From Syntrophaceae bacterium UBA3084 (GTDB lineage Bacteria; Desulfobacterota; Syntrophia; Syntrophales; UBA6807): a stretch of DNA of 10,310 nucleotides. Of the stretch, positions 1 through 6,992 are shown one piece after another. The notes beneath the pieces were generated by a model that had not been told where the DNA came from, ran no database searches, and saw only the letters and a program-made list of their open reading frames with translations. The translations under genes were made by a program, and so were the position numbers. Each line of letters begins with the position of its first letter. Position 1 is the first letter of the stretch. The stretch is from contig DFBI01000183.1 of assembly GCA_002367335.1 (NCBI GenBank), forward strand, positions 10,006 to 20,315, in the 5' to 3' direction.

Positions 1-48
1 GCCGCCACCTCCAAGGGCCAGGCCGATGCGTTTATTCATCCATTTCAT
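1..48 (-). CDS. Patatin-like phospholipase, N-terminal fragment (cut by window edge)
   Basis: Read on the minus strand from an ATG at 48, the codons give MKWMNKRIGLALGGGG and then run off the left edge. A short basic lead followed by IGLALGGGG is the start of patatin-like (RssA/YchK-type) proteins. In that family the glycine-rich loop forms the oxyanion hole, and a GxSxG serine-aspartate dyad, not visible here, follows. Family members are acyl hydrolases acting on lipids. The ATG at 48 is preceded on the minus strand by AGGA nine bases away; a second in-frame ATG at 39 is possible. A strong promoter at 138-166 points into it. Only 16 residues are seen, so the family call rests on one motif, though a distinctive one. 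Confidence 0.72.
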   Translation of the reverse strand, partial: MKWMNKRIGLALGGGG

Positions 49-137
49 ACAATGATATCCTATTTCAGACCTTCTAAAAACTTAAACTCCCATATAAGAT
101 AATGGCTTTACATGAAGCACAAAGCATCATCTATCCA

Positions 138-166
138 TTTATAGATTGTCAATTCACAAATGTCAA
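138..166 (-). promoter_or_regulatory. Sigma70-type promoter for the patatin-like gene
   Basis: On the minus strand a perfect -35 TTGACA (166-161) is followed after exactly 17 bases by TATAAA (143-138), one base off the ideal -10. Transcription would start near 131 and leave a leader of about 80 bases before the ATG at 48. It lies back to back with the promoter at 202-230. Confidence 0.72.
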
Positions 167-210
167 TTTTCAAGTTCGTTTCCACCGGAAAATGAAAAAC
201 TTTGACATTT
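158..210. repeat. Inverted repeat joining the two divergent promoters
   Basis: AAATGTCAA (158-166) and TTGACATTT (202-210) are exact reverse complements, nine bases each, 35 bases apart. Each arm contains the -35 box of one of the divergent promoters. A third partial copy, TGTCAATT, at 147-154 repeats in direct orientation at 161-168. Much of the symmetry may simply come from both promoters using TTGACA, but the three flanking bases also match, so a shared regulator site is possible. Confidence 0.35.
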
Positions 211-230
211 AATAGTGTTTCCAATATAAA
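202..230 (+). promoter_or_regulatory. Sigma70-type promoter for the polyprenyl diphosphate synthase
   Basis: TTGACA (202-207), a 17-base spacer and TATAAA (225-230) make a near-consensus vegetative promoter. The expected transcription start is about 236-238. That lies at or after an in-frame GTG at 234, so this promoter excludes the GTG as a start and supports the ATG at 270. Confidence 0.78.
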
Positions 231-269
231 ATCGTGACAACCAACTTATGTGATTTTAGGTCTGTAATT

Positions 270-1244
270 ATGCAAATACAAAATATCTTACAGCGATACG
301 GGGATGATCTTAAGATCGTAGAAGAATATCTGGAGAAAAACTACAGTTCATATATTCAAATTATTCCCGAAGTTACCGATTATATTATAAATAGCGGTGG
401 AAAAAGATTCAGACCCCTTCTGCTCATGATTTCATCAGATCTCTGTGGTTACGCAGGAGAAAGACGCTATTCCATGGCCGCGGTTACAGAATTTCTGCAT
501 ACGGCATCTCTTCTGCATGATGATATCATAGACCACGCCGATACAAGAAGGGGGCAAACCGCGGCAAATAATGTCTGGGGAAATTCGGTCAGCGTCCTCG
601 TTGGAGATTTTCTTTATTCACAGGCCTTTAAACTCATGATTGAAGACGGAGATCCGTCTCTGCAAAAAGTACTGACAAGCGCCGCGATTACAATGGTAGA
701 AGGGGAAACGGCTCAATTAACAAAGTGTAACGACATAAATATCACAGAAGAAGAATACAACTCCTTTATAGAGAGAAAAACCGCTGTGCTTGTTTCTGCA
801 GCCTGTGCAACGGGCGCTGTTTTGGCAAAAGCCCCGCAAACGACCGTCGATCTATTAACCAACTTCGGGATAAAACTCGGCATCGCTTTTCAAGTAACTG
901 ATGATACCCTTGACTATGTGGCCACAAAAGAAGAATTCGGCAAGGCCATCGGCATGGATTTCAAGGAAGGGAAGGTTACACTTCCGTTGATATGGACACT
1001 GAAAAAATGCTCTCCCGATGAAAAAGGAATTGTGGAAAAGACCCTGGAAAGTAAAAATATCAGCAACAATAATATAAAAGAAATCACCTCCTTGATTAAT
1101 AAATACGAAGGTGTTGACTATGCCCTTAATAAAGCGGGAGAATATATCAAAGAGGCAAAATTATTTCTTGAATCTTTTGAAGATTCTGCACCTAAAGATG
1201 CCCTTCTGGCAATTTCAGACTATATCGTGGAACGAAAACTGTAA
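270..1244 (+). CDS. Long-chain polyprenyl diphosphate synthase (octaprenyl/heptaprenyl type)
   Basis: This trans-prenyltransferase elongates an allylic diphosphate with isopentenyl diphosphate, giving the side chain of respiratory quinones or a related long isoprenoid. The 324-residue protein has GGKRFRP (43-49). The first aspartate-rich motif, DDIID (84-88), is followed by RRG. The second, DDTLD (211-215), sits in FQVTDDTLDY. These aspartates bind the magnesium-diphosphate substrate. The residues five and four before the first aspartate are Ala79 and Ser80. Small residues there are typical of enzymes making long chains and unlike the bulky ones of farnesyl or geranylgeranyl synthases. I start at ATG 270 because TTTAGG lies nine bases upstream and the promoter at 202-230 would begin RNA after the in-frame GTG at 234. 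It is transcribed alone and converges on nnr across 24 bases with no obvious terminator. The exact chain length cannot be read from sequence; ispB or hepT would be the usual names. Confidence 0.93.
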   Translation: MQIQNILQRYGDDLKIVEEYLEKNYSSYIQIIPEVTDYIINSGGKRFRPLLLMISSDLCGYAGERRYSMAAVTEFLHTASLLHDDIIDHADTRRGQTAANNVWGNSVSVLVGDFLYSQAFKLMIEDGDPSLQKVLTSAAITMVEGETAQLTKCNDINITEEEYNSFIERKTAVLVSAACATGAVLAKAPQTTVDLLTNFGIKLGIAFQVTDDTLDYVATKEEFGKAIGMDFKEGKVTLPLIWTLKKCSPDEKGIVEKTLESKNISNNNIKEITSLINKYEGVDYALNKAGEYIKEAKLFLESFEDSAPKDALLAISDYIVERKL

Positions 1245-1268
1245 CAATTCAACCGCTGATTTCCTTGT

Positions 1269-2843
1269 TTATATAATCTCCAAACAATAGTTCATATCTT
1301 CTAACTCTTCATCATCCCCATCGCGTATGATCTTTACGGCACAAGGCAGGTAATCCAGAATATCCCCGGCAGTCATGCCATCTTCTCCAATATCCCTGGC
1401 CGCCAGATCCCCGGACAATCCGTGAATAAAAACACCCGTTCTGACGGCATCTTCGACTGATTGCCCCATGCCGAACATTGCGGCAATGGTTCCCGTGAGA
1501 ATATCACCGGATCCGGCAGTGGCCATCCCCGGATTACCACTCATGTTGATGAAAACTCCTTCATCCGGGTACCCTGTAAGGGAATGAGCGCCTTTTAAGA
1601 CAATAATCGAATTCAGTTCTTTAGATGTTCTTTGAAGAATGTCGATCTTATTCCGGTCTATTTCTTCTACGGGCAACTTTGTAATTCTCGACATTTCCCC
1701 CAGATGAGGTGTTAGTATAGTCGCATCTGATCTTTCACTCAATATTTCCAGATCCTGAGAGATTGCCGTAATACCATCCCCATCAATAAGTATTGGTTTT
1801 TTTATCTCTCTGACCAGTTTCCTGACCAGTTGTTGTGTCTCCTCGTTAAGGGACAGCCCGGGACCGATAACCACCATATCCATCTTCTCCGCAAGTTTAA
1901 GGAGTTGATCTTTATTTTCCGGGGAAATGCTTCCTTCGCCCGTTTCACTCTGAGGGATGAAAACAATTTCACTACCTTTCCCGGCAATAAAAGGAGTAAT
2001 TGAGATGGGTGCGGCGAGGCGGGCATACCCCCCACCTCCTTTGAGAAAGGACATAGCGGCAAAATAAGGTGCTCCAAAATAGCTTGCCGCACCTGCAATA
2101 AAAAGCACCTCACCAAAATCACCCTTGTGAGCATTTTTATCTTTCAGGGGCAGAGAAACAGGATCATTTATTTCAACTTTGACGGACTTGTCTTCATACA
2201 GCGCAGGCGGGAAAGAAATATGAGTAACATACAATTTTCCACATTGTTCATAACCGGGATAAAGTATATTCCCCCTCTTGGGGAGACCGAAAGTCACCGT
2301 ATAGTCGGCCTTTACGGCGACTCCCAGAATTTCACCAGTATCACCGTTCACACCGGAAGGAATATCAACACTGAACACCTTCTTTTTACTTTCATTAATC
2401 AATTGAATGATTTCCCGGTAAATACCACCTACCTCCCGGGCAAGACCTGTACCAAAAATCGCATCCACAACGGCATCACAGTGGAAGACTTCCGTCCTTA
2501 TAGATTCGGCAGAGCCCACCTTCTGAATTTTCAGAGGAATCTTCGATAGAATATTAAAATTCATCTTTGCGGCCCCCGTCAATTTGTTCATATCACCCAT
2601 GGTAAAAACGGTAACGTCGCCACCATTTGAATGGAGTTTCCTTGCAACCACACATCCGTCCCCTCCATTATTCCCGGCACCGCAAAAAACAACAAATTTC
2701 TTACCTTTGATCCCGAATTCATCCTGAATAACAAAATAAGTTGCAAGGGCCGCATTTTCCATCAAAAGTTCATCTTTGATGCCGAATTTCTCGATGGCGT
2801 TCCTATCCATAGATCTTATTTCATTCACGCTGCAAACCTTCAT
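1269..2843 (-). CDS. nnr: Bifunctional NAD(P)H-hydrate repair enzyme Nnr (epimerase + ADP-dependent dehydratase)
   Basis: Nnr repairs damaged nicotinamide cofactors. The N-terminal epimerase domain interconverts R and S hydrates of NAD(P)H, and the C-terminal dehydratase restores NAD(P)H from the S form using ADP. The 524-residue length matches the two-domain family. The epimerase half (about 1-215) shows GAGNNGGDG (55-63), AIFGTGL (128-134) and SVDIPSG (158-164). The dehydratase half (about 225-505) shows HKGDFG (239-244), GPGL (327-330), TPHLGEMSRI (378-387), VLKGAHSLT (415-423) and AGSGDILTG (443-451) with the catalytic aspartate at 447. A short acidic tail (about 508-524) follows the fold and is not part of the conserved domain. 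The ATG at 2843 has GAGGGGA seven to eight bases upstream. It is divergent from the CoA transferase gene. Confidence 0.96.
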   Translation of the reverse strand: MKVCSVNEIRSMDRNAIEKFGIKDELLMENAALATYFVIQDEFGIKGKKFVVFCGAGNNGGDGCVVARKLHSNGGDVTVFTMGDMNKLTGAAKMNFNILSKIPLKIQKVGSAESIRTEVFHCDAVVDAIFGTGLAREVGGIYREIIQLINESKKKVFSVDIPSGVNGDTGEILGVAVKADYTVTFGLPKRGNILYPGYEQCGKLYVTHISFPPALYEDKSVKVEINDPVSLPLKDKNAHKGDFGEVLFIAGAASYFGAPYFAAMSFLKGGGGYARLAAPISITPFIAGKGSEIVFIPQSETGEGSISPENKDQLLKLAEKMDMVVIGPGLSLNEETQQLVRKLVREIKKPILIDGDGITAISQDLEILSERSDATILTPHLGEMSRITKLPVEEIDRNKIDILQRTSKELNSIIVLKGAHSLTGYPDEGVFINMSGNPGMATAGSGDILTGTIAAMFGMGQSVEDAVRTGVFIHGLSGDLAARDIGEDGMTAGDILDYLPCAVKIIRDGDDEELEDMNYCLEII

Positions 2844-2884
2844 AATATGTTCCCCTCTTTTTTACGCTATCATTAATGAAATTA

Positions 2885-2914
2885 TTGTATTATTAAAATA
2901 TCATCAGCTAGTAT
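2885..2914 (+). promoter_or_regulatory. Weak candidate promoter for the CoA transferase gene
   Basis: TTGTAT (2885-2890) and TAGTAT (2909-2914) are spaced by 18 bases, each matching four of six consensus positions. RNA would begin near 2921 and leave a leader of about 80 bases before the ATG at 3000. The region is very AT-rich, so chance matches are easy. Confidence 0.3.
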
Positions 2915-2938
2915 AGAAAAGATGATCAAGAAAAACAA
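2910..2938 (-). promoter_or_regulatory. Candidate promoter for nnr
   Basis: On the minus strand TTGTTT (2938-2933) and TATACT (2915-2910) are 17 bases apart. The -10 matches five of six positions, the -35 only three. RNA would begin near 2903, about 60 bases before the nnr ATG. Its -10 overlaps the -10 proposed for the opposite direction, so if both are real they compete. Confidence 0.35.
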
Positions 2939-2984
2939 ATATTTTCTACATCAAACACTCAATGAATCAAAAATAGAATACAAA

Positions 2985-2990
2985 CAGGAG
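2985..2990 (+). promoter_or_regulatory. Ribosome-binding site that fixes the CoA transferase start
   Basis: CAGGAG lies nine bases before the ATG at 3000. It supports that start over the in-frame ATG at 2922, which has no comparable site and would add 26 lysine-rich residues absent from the family's usual N-terminus. Confidence 0.75.
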
Positions 2991-2999
2991 AAAACAGTT

Positions 3000-4217
3000 A
3001 TGGCTAATAGGGCCTTGGAAGGCATAAGGGTTGTTGATTTGAGTCATGTTCTGGCAGCGCCGACGTGTACCATGTTTCTGGCTGACCTCGGAGCCGAGGT
3101 TATCCATATTGAGCCGCCCCACGGAGACGATTCGAGAGAATTTGGTCCCTTTGCAGGCAAACCGGGTAAAAACAAAAGCGGTTATTTTATAAGTCTTAAC
3201 CGTAACAAAAAAAGCATGGTTTTAAATTTGAAACACGAAAAAGGGAAAAAGATACTTGGCGAACTGATCCGGCTCTCTGATGTTATTGTGGAAAATTTCA
3301 GGCCCATGACAATGCGAAAACTGGGCTTTGGATGGGAGGAAATTCAAAAAATAAATCCCGGGATGATCTATGCCTCTATATCTGGTTTTGGTCATGACAC
3401 CCTTCCCGGATATGAAACACGTCCCGCTTATGATATGGTTGCACAGGGTTACAGCGGGATTATGAGTATCACAGGGCCGGAAGGAGGACCTCCCTGCAGA
3501 GTGGGTTCGTCTGTTGGAGATATCGTTGCCGGTCATCAGGCCGTCATTGGAATTCTTGCCGCATTGATCCATCGGGAGAAAACAGGGAGAGGGCAGTACT
3601 ATGACGGTTCGATGATAGATGGTCTGTTTGCCGTACTGGAAAATGCCGCCGTCCGGTACACGATCGAGGGAACAATCCCGGAATCATTAGGAAGTGCACA
3701 TCCTTCTATAACACCCTTTCAGGGGTTTAAAACCAAAGATTCCTGGATCATAACACCCATCGGAAACGATAACTTGTGGGCTGCATTCTGCAAGGTGATC
3801 AATAGAGAAGATCTGACACATAACCTGAAATTTGAAACCAATCTCCTTAGAACCAACAACAAAGAAGAACTTATTCCCATACTCGCCGATGAATTAAGGA
3901 AGAAAACCACCAGGGAATGGGCCGATATTTTCGAGGATGCAGGCCTGCCGTATTCCCCGATAAACAATATAAAGGAAATCTGCGAAGATCCGAACATCAC
4001 ATACCGGAAAATGTTGGTGGACATGGATCAGCCGGAAGCGGGTAAGATGAAAATCGCCGGATCGCCGATCCATCTGTCTGAAACACCGGGAGAAGTCTAT
4101 GCCGCAGCCCCTCTTCTGGGACAGCATTCGGAAGAGATTTTGAGAGAAATCCTGAGATATTCTGATGAAGAGATTGATAATCTGAAAAAGGAGGGGGTAA
4201 TAAACGGAGAAGATTAG
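3000..4217 (+). CDS. CaiB/BaiF family (family III) CoA transferase
   Basis: Family III enzymes move coenzyme A between carboxylic acids through an aspartyl-CoA thioester, without a glutamate ping-pong step as in family I. The 405-residue protein begins MANRALEGIRVVDLSHVLA and has GAEVIHIEPPHGDDSR (31-46), N-R-N-K-K-S (67-72), VENFRP (97-102) and SISGFG (126-131). The expected catalytic aspartate is Asp174 in VGSSVGDIVAG. A second conserved stretch, TGRGQYYDGSMIDG, spans 195-208. The GHD motif of alpha-methylacyl-CoA racemases is replaced by AYDMVAQ (143-149), so a transferase is more likely than a racemase. The substrate cannot be told; no acyl-CoA dehydrogenase, ligase or other pathway partner is present in the window. 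The stop codon overlaps the inferred start of the ERCC4 nuclease gene. Confidence 0.92.
   Translation: MANRALEGIRVVDLSHVLAAPTCTMFLADLGAEVIHIEPPHGDDSREFGPFAGKPGKNKSGYFISLNRNKKSMVLNLKHEKGKKILGELIRLSDVIVENFRPMTMRKLGFGWEEIQKINPGMIYASISGFGHDTLPGYETRPAYDMVAQGYSGIMSITGPEGGPPCRVGSSVGDIVAGHQAVIGILAALIHREKTGRGQYYDGSMIDGLFAVLENAAVRYTIEGTIPESLGSAHPSITPFQGFKTKDSWIITPIGNDNLWAAFCKVINREDLTHNLKFETNLLRTNNKEELIPILADELRKKTTREWADIFEDAGLPYSPINNIKEICEDPNITYRKMLVDMDQPEAGKMKIAGSPIHLSETPGEVYAAAPLLGQHSEEILREILRYSDEEIDNLKKEGVINGED
4190..4210 (+). promoter_or_regulatory. Strong ribosome-binding site inside the end of the CoA transferase gene
   Basis: GGAGGGGG at 4190-4197, followed by CGGAGA at 4205-4210, is a purine-rich ribosome-binding region in the last codons of the transferase gene. 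No ATG, GTG or TTG follows at a workable distance in the open downstream frame. The first plausible codon behind it is ATT at 4213. The site therefore argues that the ERCC4 gene starts here rather than at the TTG at 4336, which lacks such a site. Confidence 0.55.
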
Positions 4218-5316
4218 CAATAAATATAAAAGACAACAAACCACGGCAGATACCATCTGGATACTCGAATCAATCGACGACAATAAGTTCCCCTACCTTC
4301 TTACGATATGGCAGGACGGAAGGGCACTTCTCAGGTTGCGTGTCCAGGAAAAATGGCCGGGACAGAAGGGACACGTCTTTTGCGTACGTGAAGAAGATGA
4401 TGGATTACGCTGGACGACTGAAGAAGTGGAGCGGGTCCCCGTCATTTCCATGAATCGCTACGGCAAGCGTCTTGCCGTCATCCTCGACAGACCCAGAAAC
4501 AAACGTTGCGACTTTCTCTTCCTGACAAAGCAATACAAGACGAGAGAGGGTGAATATGAACAGATATTCTGGAGAACGGAACGGGGTCTGAAAGAACGAA
4601 AACCCAGGGTAAAACTCTCCACATACACAAAAAGCGAACTTTCCATCGTGATCGACTCCGCCGAACGATATCCCTGGCGATTCCCAAGCAGTGAGGTAAC
4701 CCGTGAGCAACTTCCCGTCGGCGACTACGCGTTGAAAGAAGGCAACCGGCTCGTGGCAGTTGTCGAGCGGAAGACCATGGACAATTTCCTTGCCGAATTC
4801 GGCAGGATGCCTGTATTCCACCAGCAATTAAGCGAACTTGAAGCATACCGGCACACAGCCCTTGTAATCGAGGCCAACTACTCCGATTTTCTGAACCCGC
4901 ACAAGATGAAATACTATCCCCCGGCTTTTACGGCAAAAGCAATCGCTGAGCTACATGCCTTTCACCCAAATTTATCAATTGTCTTTGCCGGAAACCGCAA
5001 ACTTGCCCAGGAATGGACCCTCCAGTTCTTCACATCAACCATGGCCCATCAAGAAGACATACCTCACCACAAAGTCTCCGAAGTCATGACACGCTACGGA
5101 AAAACACCTGAAACAACCGGCGGCAGTTATTATGAGATAAGAGAAAGTATAGAAAACGAATTTCCTCAAGAATTCACCATTGCAATGCTGCGAGAATCAT
5201 TCCCAGACATCCCCGAAGCGACCCTCAGGAGAGTACTGCGAGACATGAAAAAAGAAGGAATCATTGAACCCCACGGAAAGGGAAAAAATAGCTACTGGAC
5301 AAAAACCCTGGAGTGA
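4213..5316 (+). CDS. ERCC4 (XPF/Mus81-fold) nuclease domain protein, probable ATT start
   Basis: The protein carries an ERCC4-type nuclease core, the fold that cuts branched or flap DNA in XPF and Mus81. With a start at 4213 it has 367 residues. The nuclease signature is VIDSAER (146-152), VGDYAL (169-174) and VVERKTMDN (183-191); these hold the metal-binding Asp148, Asp171 and Glu185-Arg186-Lys187. The last acidic position of the ERKxxxD motif is asparagine (191), with an aspartate just before it (190). Residues 1-130 resemble no domain I know. The C-terminal 60 or so residues read like a winged helix. The frame is open and protein-like from 4204 (TAATAA stops lie at 4198-4203), yet the first conventional start is TTG at 4336, which would remove 41 residues. 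ATT at 4213 overlaps the transferase stop as ATTAG, suggesting coupled translation. Domain call is firm; the start is an inference. Confidence 0.8.
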   Translation: MSNKYKRQQTTADTIWILESIDDNKFPYLLTIWQDGRALLRLRVQEKWPGQKGHVFCVREEDDGLRWTTEEVERVPVISMNRYGKRLAVILDRPRNKRCDFLFLTKQYKTREGEYEQIFWRTERGLKERKPRVKLSTYTKSELSIVIDSAERYPWRFPSSEVTREQLPVGDYALKEGNRLVAVVERKTMDNFLAEFGRMPVFHQQLSELEAYRHTALVIEANYSDFLNPHKMKYYPPAFTAKAIAELHAFHPNLSIVFAGNRKLAQEWTLQFFTSTMAHQEDIPHHKVSEVMTRYGKTPETTGGSYYEIRESIENEFPQEFTIAMLRESFPDIPEATLRRVLRDMKKEGIIEPHGKGKNSYWTKTLE

Positions 5317-5353
5317 ACAGGTGTCTCTTCCGTCTCATGGTATCTTCCGGTTT

Positions 5354-6760
5354 TCATAAAGACCGCACATTTCCCCTGGCGAGAGAAGCAAAGATACCGC
5401 CTGTGCAGAGGATGCCAAATACTGCAAAAGCAACTTTGAAGCTGGTTAAGAAAAGGACAGGATCCGTTTGACAGAGCTCCGCGTCACCAACAAACAGCGC
5501 AATCAGCAAGGTTACAATAGTCATGCTCGTAGCCATTCCGATCATACGCATGGTTGAAACCGTTGACGCGGCAACCCCGTAGAATTGTTCACTTACAGAC
5601 CCCATAATCGCATTGGTATTGGGTGAGGAAAACAGGGCAAAGCCGAGACCGATAAGTGCCAGATTCAGTGCTACCATCCAGACAGGTGTCGCGGTACCAA
5701 GAAGTGTAAAAAGAAAAAGGCTCAGCGCATTAATTCCCATTCCACATGAAGCGATAAAACGAGGCTCTATTCTGTCTGAAAGCGAACCGGCGAATGATGA
5801 AAACAGAGCCATGATGACAGGTTGCGCGAGAAGGACAAGGCCCGCTGTCTGAGGGCTGTATCCCCGGATTACCTGAAGATAAATGGAAATAAGAAAGCCT
5901 ATAGCAAACGTTGCGCTGTAATTAATCATGGCAGCCAGGTTGGAAAAGGCAAAGACAATATTATGAGAAAACAGCCGCAGGTTTATGAGAGGAAAAGATA
6001 TTCTTGATTCGAGAAGGATAAACCCCGTCATGAGAATCCCCCCGGCTATAAGAATGTACTTTGCCCATGGTGTGCTGTACATTGATGACATGCCGTACAG
6101 AAGCGCGGCAAGCCCAAACATATAGAGCATGCTGCCGACGAGATCGAATTTGTCTCCCAGCGCATTGGCCCACTCATCCCGCACACGGATCATAATGAAT
6201 ACAACAGAAGCCAAACCAAGGAGAGCAGTAAAGTAAAAGATGCTTCTCCATCCCAGATGCTGGCATAAGAAGCCTCCGAGAACAGGCCCGAGTGAAAGAC
6301 CGGTATATGTGGCCGTTACGGCCAGCCCCATCGCCTTTCCCCTCTGCTCGGCCGGATAGACGGAAGAGATTATTGCCATTCCCGTCGCGTATATCATTGA
6401 AGCCGATATTCCCTGCAATACCCTGAAAAGGATGAGCGAAGCATTCGACCACGAAACTGCGCATAGAAACGTGAAAAGAGTAAAGCCTGACGTTCCCAGA
6501 AGAAAGATTTTTTTCCTCCCCGCTATATCTGCAATTCTTCCCATGGGCAGCAGAAATACGGCTGATGCCAGGATATAGCCGGTTACAATCCAGCTCAAGG
6601 CAAGAGAGCTCCCCGCGAATTCTTTTCCGATTAAAGGCAATGCCAGATTCGTTGAGCTGCCGATAAACGTCGTAAAGAAAGACGTCATCATAACAGAGAT
6701 AAGGATGCTCTTTCCCCGCAATATATCACTGTTAATCACTTTTCTTATACGTGTTTCCAT
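5354..6760 (-). CDS. MFS transporter, DHA2-like with about 14 membrane helices
   Basis: This inner-membrane secondary transporter resembles the EmrB/QacA branch of the major facilitator superfamily, which exports drugs or other small compounds using the proton gradient. The 468 residues contain about 14 hydrophobic segments from residue 26 to 460. Motif A is GRIADIAGRKK (74-84), motif C GLSLGPVLGG (154-163), and a second motif-A-like loop is GSLSDRIEPR (325-334). Helix 1 reads FIGSSTNLALP where drug/proton antiporters of this branch usually carry an acidic residue (DxTIVNVALP), so the substrate and coupling may differ. The ATG at 6760 has AGAAGGA directly against it, closer than usual; GTG at 6739 is an alternative. 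The gene converges on the ERCC4 nuclease gene with a 37-base gap and no clear terminator. A palindrome at 6784-6805 lies just upstream and is a likely control site. Substrate unknown. Confidence 0.92.
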   Translation of the reverse strand: METRIRKVINSDILRGKSILISVMMTSFFTTFIGSSTNLALPLIGKEFAGSSLALSWIVTGYILASAVFLLPMGRIADIAGRKKIFLLGTSGFTLFTFLCAVSWSNASLILFRVLQGISASMIYATGMAIISSVYPAEQRGKAMGLAVTATYTGLSLGPVLGGFLCQHLGWRSIFYFTALLGLASVVFIMIRVRDEWANALGDKFDLVGSMLYMFGLAALLYGMSSMYSTPWAKYILIAGGILMTGFILLESRISFPLINLRLFSHNIVFAFSNLAAMINYSATFAIGFLISIYLQVIRGYSPQTAGLVLLAQPVIMALFSSFAGSLSDRIEPRFIASCGMGINALSLFLFTLLGTATPVWMVALNLALIGLGFALFSSPNTNAIMGSVSEQFYGVAASTVSTMRMIGMATSMTIVTLLIALFVGDAELCQTDPVLFLTSFKVAFAVFGILCTGGIFASLARGNVRSL

Positions 6761-6783
6761 TCCTTCTCTACCCGAAAACCCCC

Positions 6784-6805
6784 TTTACTCAATATAATGA
6801 GTAAA
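6784..6805. promoter_or_regulatory. Perfect palindrome upstream of the MFS gene, putative repressor operator
   Basis: TTTACTCA (6784-6791) and TGAGTAAA (6798-6805) are exact reverse complements around a six-base AT centre. The size and symmetry fit a dimeric TetR- or MarR-type repressor. On the minus strand TTGACA (6812-6807) abuts the palindrome and the centre reads TATATT, only 10 bases further on. The promoter itself is thus not resolved, but a repressor bound here would cover it. It sits 24 bases before the MFS start codon. No regulator gene is in the window. Confidence 0.6.
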
Positions 6806-6906
6806 TTGTCAAGGGGAAAAGTGAATCAGTATGGAGAATGGTTATGTATTTCCTGTGAATACTATAACCGCCTGCAGATGGTGAGAGAAACACTTCCACG
6901 TTTCCC

Positions 6907-6935
6907 TTGACATTCCACGGCTTTTTGTTGAATAT
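6907..6935 (+). promoter_or_regulatory. Tentative promoter for the PLD-helicase leader
   Basis: TTGACA (6907-6912) is a perfect -35 box. At 17 bases lies GAATAT (6930-6935), and at 18 bases AATATG; both match only three of six -10 positions. If used, RNA starts near 6942 and the leader before the ATG at 7098 is about 155 bases. It is the best plus-strand candidate in the gap, but weak. Confidence 0.3.
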
Positions 6936-6992
6936 GAAAAAATCTGAACAAAAAACAAAAGGTGCTATGTATTAAACAACAAATGATCTTTT

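Noticed and set aside
234..269. GTG at 234 as the start of the polyprenyl diphosphate synthase
   Set aside because: The near-consensus promoter at 202-230 would begin RNA at or after 234. ATG 270 has an upstream TTTAGG and gives the family's normal N-terminus.
1245..1268. Terminator between the convergent polyprenyl synthase and nnr genes
   Set aside because: No stem with a following T run is visible in the 24-base gap.
2127..2549. 140-codon plus-strand frame opposite nnr
   Set aside because: It covers conserved nnr sequence on the other strand and its product has no recognisable features; it is a shadow of nnr.
2922..2999. ATG at 2922 as the start of the CoA transferase
   Set aside because: It has no ribosome-binding site, adds 26 lysine-rich residues not expected in the family, and ATG 3000 has CAGGAG at good spacing.
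4185..4220. Frameshift fusion of the CoA transferase with the ERCC4 nuclease at the AAAAAGG run
   Set aside because: The nuclease frame is closed by TAATAA at 4198-4203, after the A run, so slippage there would terminate. A shift at the TAG stop would need an unusual +1 event with no known signal.
4405..4827. 140-codon minus-strand frame opposite the ERCC4 gene
   Set aside because: The plus strand carries the conserved nuclease signature over the same bases; the antisense product is not protein-like.
5317..5353. Bidirectional terminator between the ERCC4 and MFS genes
   Set aside because: Only a short direct repeat of GTCTC is seen; no stable hairpin with a T run.
6807..6812. TTGACA on the minus strand as the -35 box of the MFS gene
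   Set aside because: At 16-18 bases downstream there is no -10-like sequence; the TATATT is only 10 bases away, too close. Kept only as context for the palindrome.
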